64,000 nucleotides of DNA from Nocardioides sp. Arc9.136 (GTDB taxonomy: Bacteria; Actinomycetota; Actinomycetes; Propionibacteriales; Nocardioidaceae). The notes beneath the pieces are model-generated. The model was not told the DNA's origin, ran no database searches, and saw nothing but the letters and a program-made list of their open reading frames with translations. The position numbers and the translations under genes are program-made. Each line of letters starts with the position of its first letter. Positions within the stretch are counted from its first letter, which is position 1. Positions 62,324 through 64,000 of the stretch are shown piece by piece. Where the stretch lies: the NCBI RefSeq assembly GCF_030506255.1, contig NZ_CP113431.1:4227001-4291000 (forward strand), in the 5' to 3' direction.

Positions 62324-63271
62324 ATGGACAACTCAGCAGCCACCTCAGCAGCCACCTCTCGAGCCGACTCGCCCGCCGGCAGCACCGGAGCGCGGTACGA
62401 CGCGGTCGTCGTCGGCGGCGGCCCCGCCGGCCTCCAGGCGGCGCTCACCCTCGGCCGCGTGCACCGCTCGGTGCTGCTGCTCGACAGCGGCCGCTACCGC
62501 AACGAGACGGCCGACGCGATGCACAACTTCCTCACCCACGACGGCACCCCGCCGGCGGAGCTGCGCGCGGCGGCCCGCGCCGAGCTCGCGGCGTACGACA
62601 CCGTGGACGTGCGCGCCGTCGGCGCCGAGCGCGTCGCGCCGGACGAGGGCGGGTACGCCGTCGACCTCGCCGACGGCAGCACCGTGCGCGCCCGGGGCCT
62701 GGTCCTGGCGACCGGGCTGCGCGACACCCTCCCCGACAAGCCGGGCCTCGCGGGCCTCTGGGGCCGGGAGGCGGCGCACTGCCCGTTCTGCCACGGCCAC
62801 GAGTACGCCGGCCGGTCGGTCGCCGTCCTCGGCGCCGGGCCGGCCGCCGGTCACCTGACCCGGATCATGGCGCCGGTGGCGTCCCGCCTGACCGTGCTCG
62901 CCGACGGTGCGCCCCTCGAGGCCGACCTGCCCGACGGCGTCGAGGTGCGGAGCGAGCCGGTCGTCGGCTTCTGCCGCAGCGCCGGCGGTGCGACCGTCAC
63001 GTTCGCCGACGGCTCCACCGAGGAGCACGCCGGCGTCTTCGTGGTGCCGGTGAGCACCCAGGCCGCGCCGTTCGCCGAGCAGCTCGGGCTGGCCACGCTG
63101 CCGTCGGGCGGCGTGGAGGTCGACGTCATGGGCCGCACCAGCCTGCCGCGCGTGCACGCCGCCGGCGACATGGCGCACGTCGCCGCACTGCCGATGCCGA
63201 TGGCCTCCGTGCTCGTCGCCGCGGCGTCCGGCATGGTCGCCGGGGCCGCGATGGTGGCGGCGCTCCTCTAG
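62324..63271 (+). CDS. thioredoxin reductase-like FAD oxidoreductase
   Basis: 315-residue pyridine-nucleotide disulfide oxidoreductase of the small TrxR-like class. FAD site YDAVVVGGGPAGLQAALTLG; redox-active candidate CPFCHGHEYAG (CxxC); NADPH site VAVLGAGPAAGHLTRI; FAD C-site VHAAGDMAHVAALPMPMASV. The CPFCHG form and the short length match the family near gliotoxin/holomycin-type thiol oxidases (GliT, HlmI) as well as uncharacterised TrxR-like proteins. The first 20 residues are low-complexity (SAATSAATS) from a 12-bp duplication. Divergent from merR. Confidence 0.9.
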   Translation: MDNSAATSAATSRADSPAGSTGARYDAVVVGGGPAGLQAALTLGRVHRSVLLLDSGRYRNETADAMHNFLTHDGTPPAELRAAARAELAAYDTVDVRAVGAERVAPDEGGYAVDLADGSTVRARGLVLATGLRDTLPDKPGLAGLWGREAAHCPFCHGHEYAGRSVAVLGAGPAAGHLTRIMAPVASRLTVLADGAPLEADLPDGVEVRSEPVVGFCRSAGGATVTFADGSTEEHAGVFVVPVSTQAAPFAEQLGLATLPSGGVEVDVMGRTSLPRVHAAGDMAHVAALPMPMASVLVAAASGMVAGAAMVAALL

Positions 63272-63306
63272 CGACCAGACGGTCGCCGGAGGAGCCACCA
63301 CGGTGG

Positions 63307-63324
63307 GGCCGGTCGGGACCGGCC
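63307..63324. terminator. terminator-like palindrome
   Basis: Arms GGCCGGTC and GACCGGCC with centre GG, in the 59-base convergent gap between the TrxR-like and helicase genes. A smaller GCGACC/GGTCGC stem lies just after the TrxR-like stop. Confidence 0.45.
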
Positions 63325-63330
63325 GCCGGG

Positions 63331-64000
63331 TCAGCCCTTGTGGCGCGGCTTGCGGGCCGGGCGGGCCGGGCCGTTGTCGGGCTGGAGCTCGATGAGCTTG
63401 CCGGAGATCCGGGTCTCCTCGAGCTTCTGGAAGACGGTCGGCGACAGGTCCGCCGGCAGCTCGACGAGGGAGAAGTCCGGGCGGATCTGGATGTGCCCGA
63501 AGTCCCCGCGCTGGAGGCCGCCCTCGTTGGCGATCGCGCCGACGATCTGGCGCGGCTCGACCTTGTGCCGCTTGCCGACGTTGATCCGGTACGTCGCCAT
63601 CGGGACGTCGGTGCGCCCGCGCGGCTTGCGCTCGCCGCGGTCGGGACGGTCGCCCCGGTCCTTGCGCTCGGGACGGTCGTCGACGCGCGGCGGGCGCACC
63701 TCGGCCTTGGGGTCGAGCAGCAGCGGGGTGTCGCCCTGCGCCACGACGGCGAGCGCGGCGGCCACGTCGACCTCAGGCACGTCGTACTCCTTGACGTAGT
63801 GCCCGATGATGTCGCGGAACTTCTCGATCCGGTCGGTCTGGCCCAGCGCCTCGGTGATCGCGTCGTCGAAGCGGGAGAGCCGGGTGGCGTTGACGTCGTC
63901 GACGTTCGGCAGCGGCATCTGGGTCAGCGGCTGCCGGGTCGCCTTCTCGATGTGCTTGAGCAGGTAGCGCTCGCGCGGGGTCACGAACGAGATCGCGTCG
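63331..64000 (-). CDS. DEAD-box RNA helicase, C-terminal part (DeaD/CsdA-like)
   Basis: The C-terminal 223 residues are visible; the gene runs off the right edge (frame reads DAISFVTPRERYLLKHIEKA). This is the end of the helicase core, then FRDIIGHYVKEYDVPEVDVAAALAVVA as in DeaD proteins, an Arg/Asp-rich linker (RPERKDRGDRPDRGERK), and a DbpA-type RNA-binding domain (YRINVGKRHKVEPRQIVGAI, NEGGLQRGDFGHIQI). The tail PARKPRHKG is basic. A second RNA helicase of the window, distinct from the RhlE-like one, likely in ribosome assembly or cold adaptation. Confidence 0.93.
   Translation of the reverse strand, partial: DAISFVTPRERYLLKHIEKATRQPLTQMPLPNVDDVNATRLSRFDDAITEALGQTDRIEKFRDIIGHYVKEYDVPEVDVAAALAVVAQGDTPLLLDPKAEVRPPRVDDRPERKDRGDRPDRGERKPRGRTDVPMATYRINVGKRHKVEPRQIVGAIANEGGLQRGDFGHIQIRPDFSLVELPADLSPTVFQKLEETRISGKLIELQPDNGPARPARKPRHKG

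Noticed and set aside
62333..62370. 12-bp duplication at the start of the TrxR-like gene as a regulatory repeat
   Set aside because: It is coding (SAATSAATS) and has only two copies; probably a neutral N-terminal extension.
1..64000. CRISPR arrays, tRNA or rRNA genes, insertion sequences, prophage, integrase or att sites
   Set aside because: No direct-repeat/spacer pattern, no tRNA-like TTCGA loops with acceptor pairing, and no transposase or integrase motifs were found by eye; all gaps are under 300 bases.

Overview
The window is a gene-dense, very GC-rich chromosomal stretch. Most third codon positions are G or C, GTG starts are common, and start and stop codons repeatedly overlap. The gene families (DUF1446/AtuA, TIGR03084 and TIGR03086 proteins, acyl-CoA carboxylases, an EthA-like monooxygenase, a WXG100-like protein, CsbD, many acyl-CoA dehydrogenases) fit a high-GC Gram-positive actinobacterium. 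Nocardioides or a close relative is my best guess, by inference only. I see no rRNA, tRNA, CRISPR array, transposase, phage gene or integrase. No gene-free stretch exceeds 300 bases. The largest gaps (26538-26742, 34420-34627, 59651-59856, 38353-38524) hold hairpins and promoter-like sites, listed below.

Layout. 1-5.6 kb: end of an acyl-CoA dehydrogenase gene; a DUF4406 protein divergent from a DeoR regulator; a tightly coupled four-gene minus-strand cassette (unknown protein, WXG100-like protein, WXG-plus-hydrolase protein, lipoprotein). 5.6-14.7 kb: a seven-gene TetR-controlled catabolic operon resembling the acyclic terpene (atu) pathway, with two acyl-CoA dehydrogenases, a biotin-dependent carboxylase pair, an AtuA-like protein and a TIGR03084 protein. 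14.7-18.8 kb: PadR regulator, a 48-residue ORF and an FtsX-type ABC transporter. 18.9-23.7 kb: an SDR, then a four-gene operon (ACAD10/11-like dehydrogenase, SDR, kinase, histidine phosphatase) resembling 4-hydroxyacid/levulinate catabolism. 23.7-26.5 kb: a lipoprotein and an ABC exporter. 26.7-31.1 kb: a FadB-type multifunctional protein and thiolase, divergent from a MerR-type regulator. 31-38.4 kb: NAD(P)-binding protein, CPBP protease, DEAD-box helicase, CsbD, EthA-like monooxygenase, a glutamine amidotransferase with a probable CTG start, and a CaiB-type CoA-transferase. 38.5-42.3 kb: amino-acid ABC importer divergent from a C-S lyase-like aminotransferase. 42.3-46.4 kb: glycosyltransferase and sulfotransferase, GH1 glycosidase and pirin. 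46.6-51.3 kb: lipid kinase, AGPS-like flavoprotein, TetR and GlpD, a likely glycerolipid module. 51.3-54 kb: sigma factor, TIGR03086 protein, LuxR regulator. 54.1-57 kb: K+ channel, lipoprotein, DUF350 protein and glutathionylspermidine-synthase-like ligase, a candidate envelope-stress module. 57-64 kb: lipoprotein, succinate-semialdehyde-type dehydrogenase, a frameshifted penicillin-binding protein, MerR and thioredoxin-reductase-like pair, and the end of a DeaD-type helicase.

Two patterns run through the whole window. Many first genes of transcription units carry a TANNNT hexamer ending exactly 6 or 7 nt before the start codon, which suggests leaderless transcription and helps fix starts. 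Within operons, 18 junctions use the four-base NTGA overlap. Most convergent gene junctions hold strong palindromes. Two of them (46.5 and 54.1 kb) share the same repeat modules, and one (32.1 kb) is a palindrome array with a compensatory base change.
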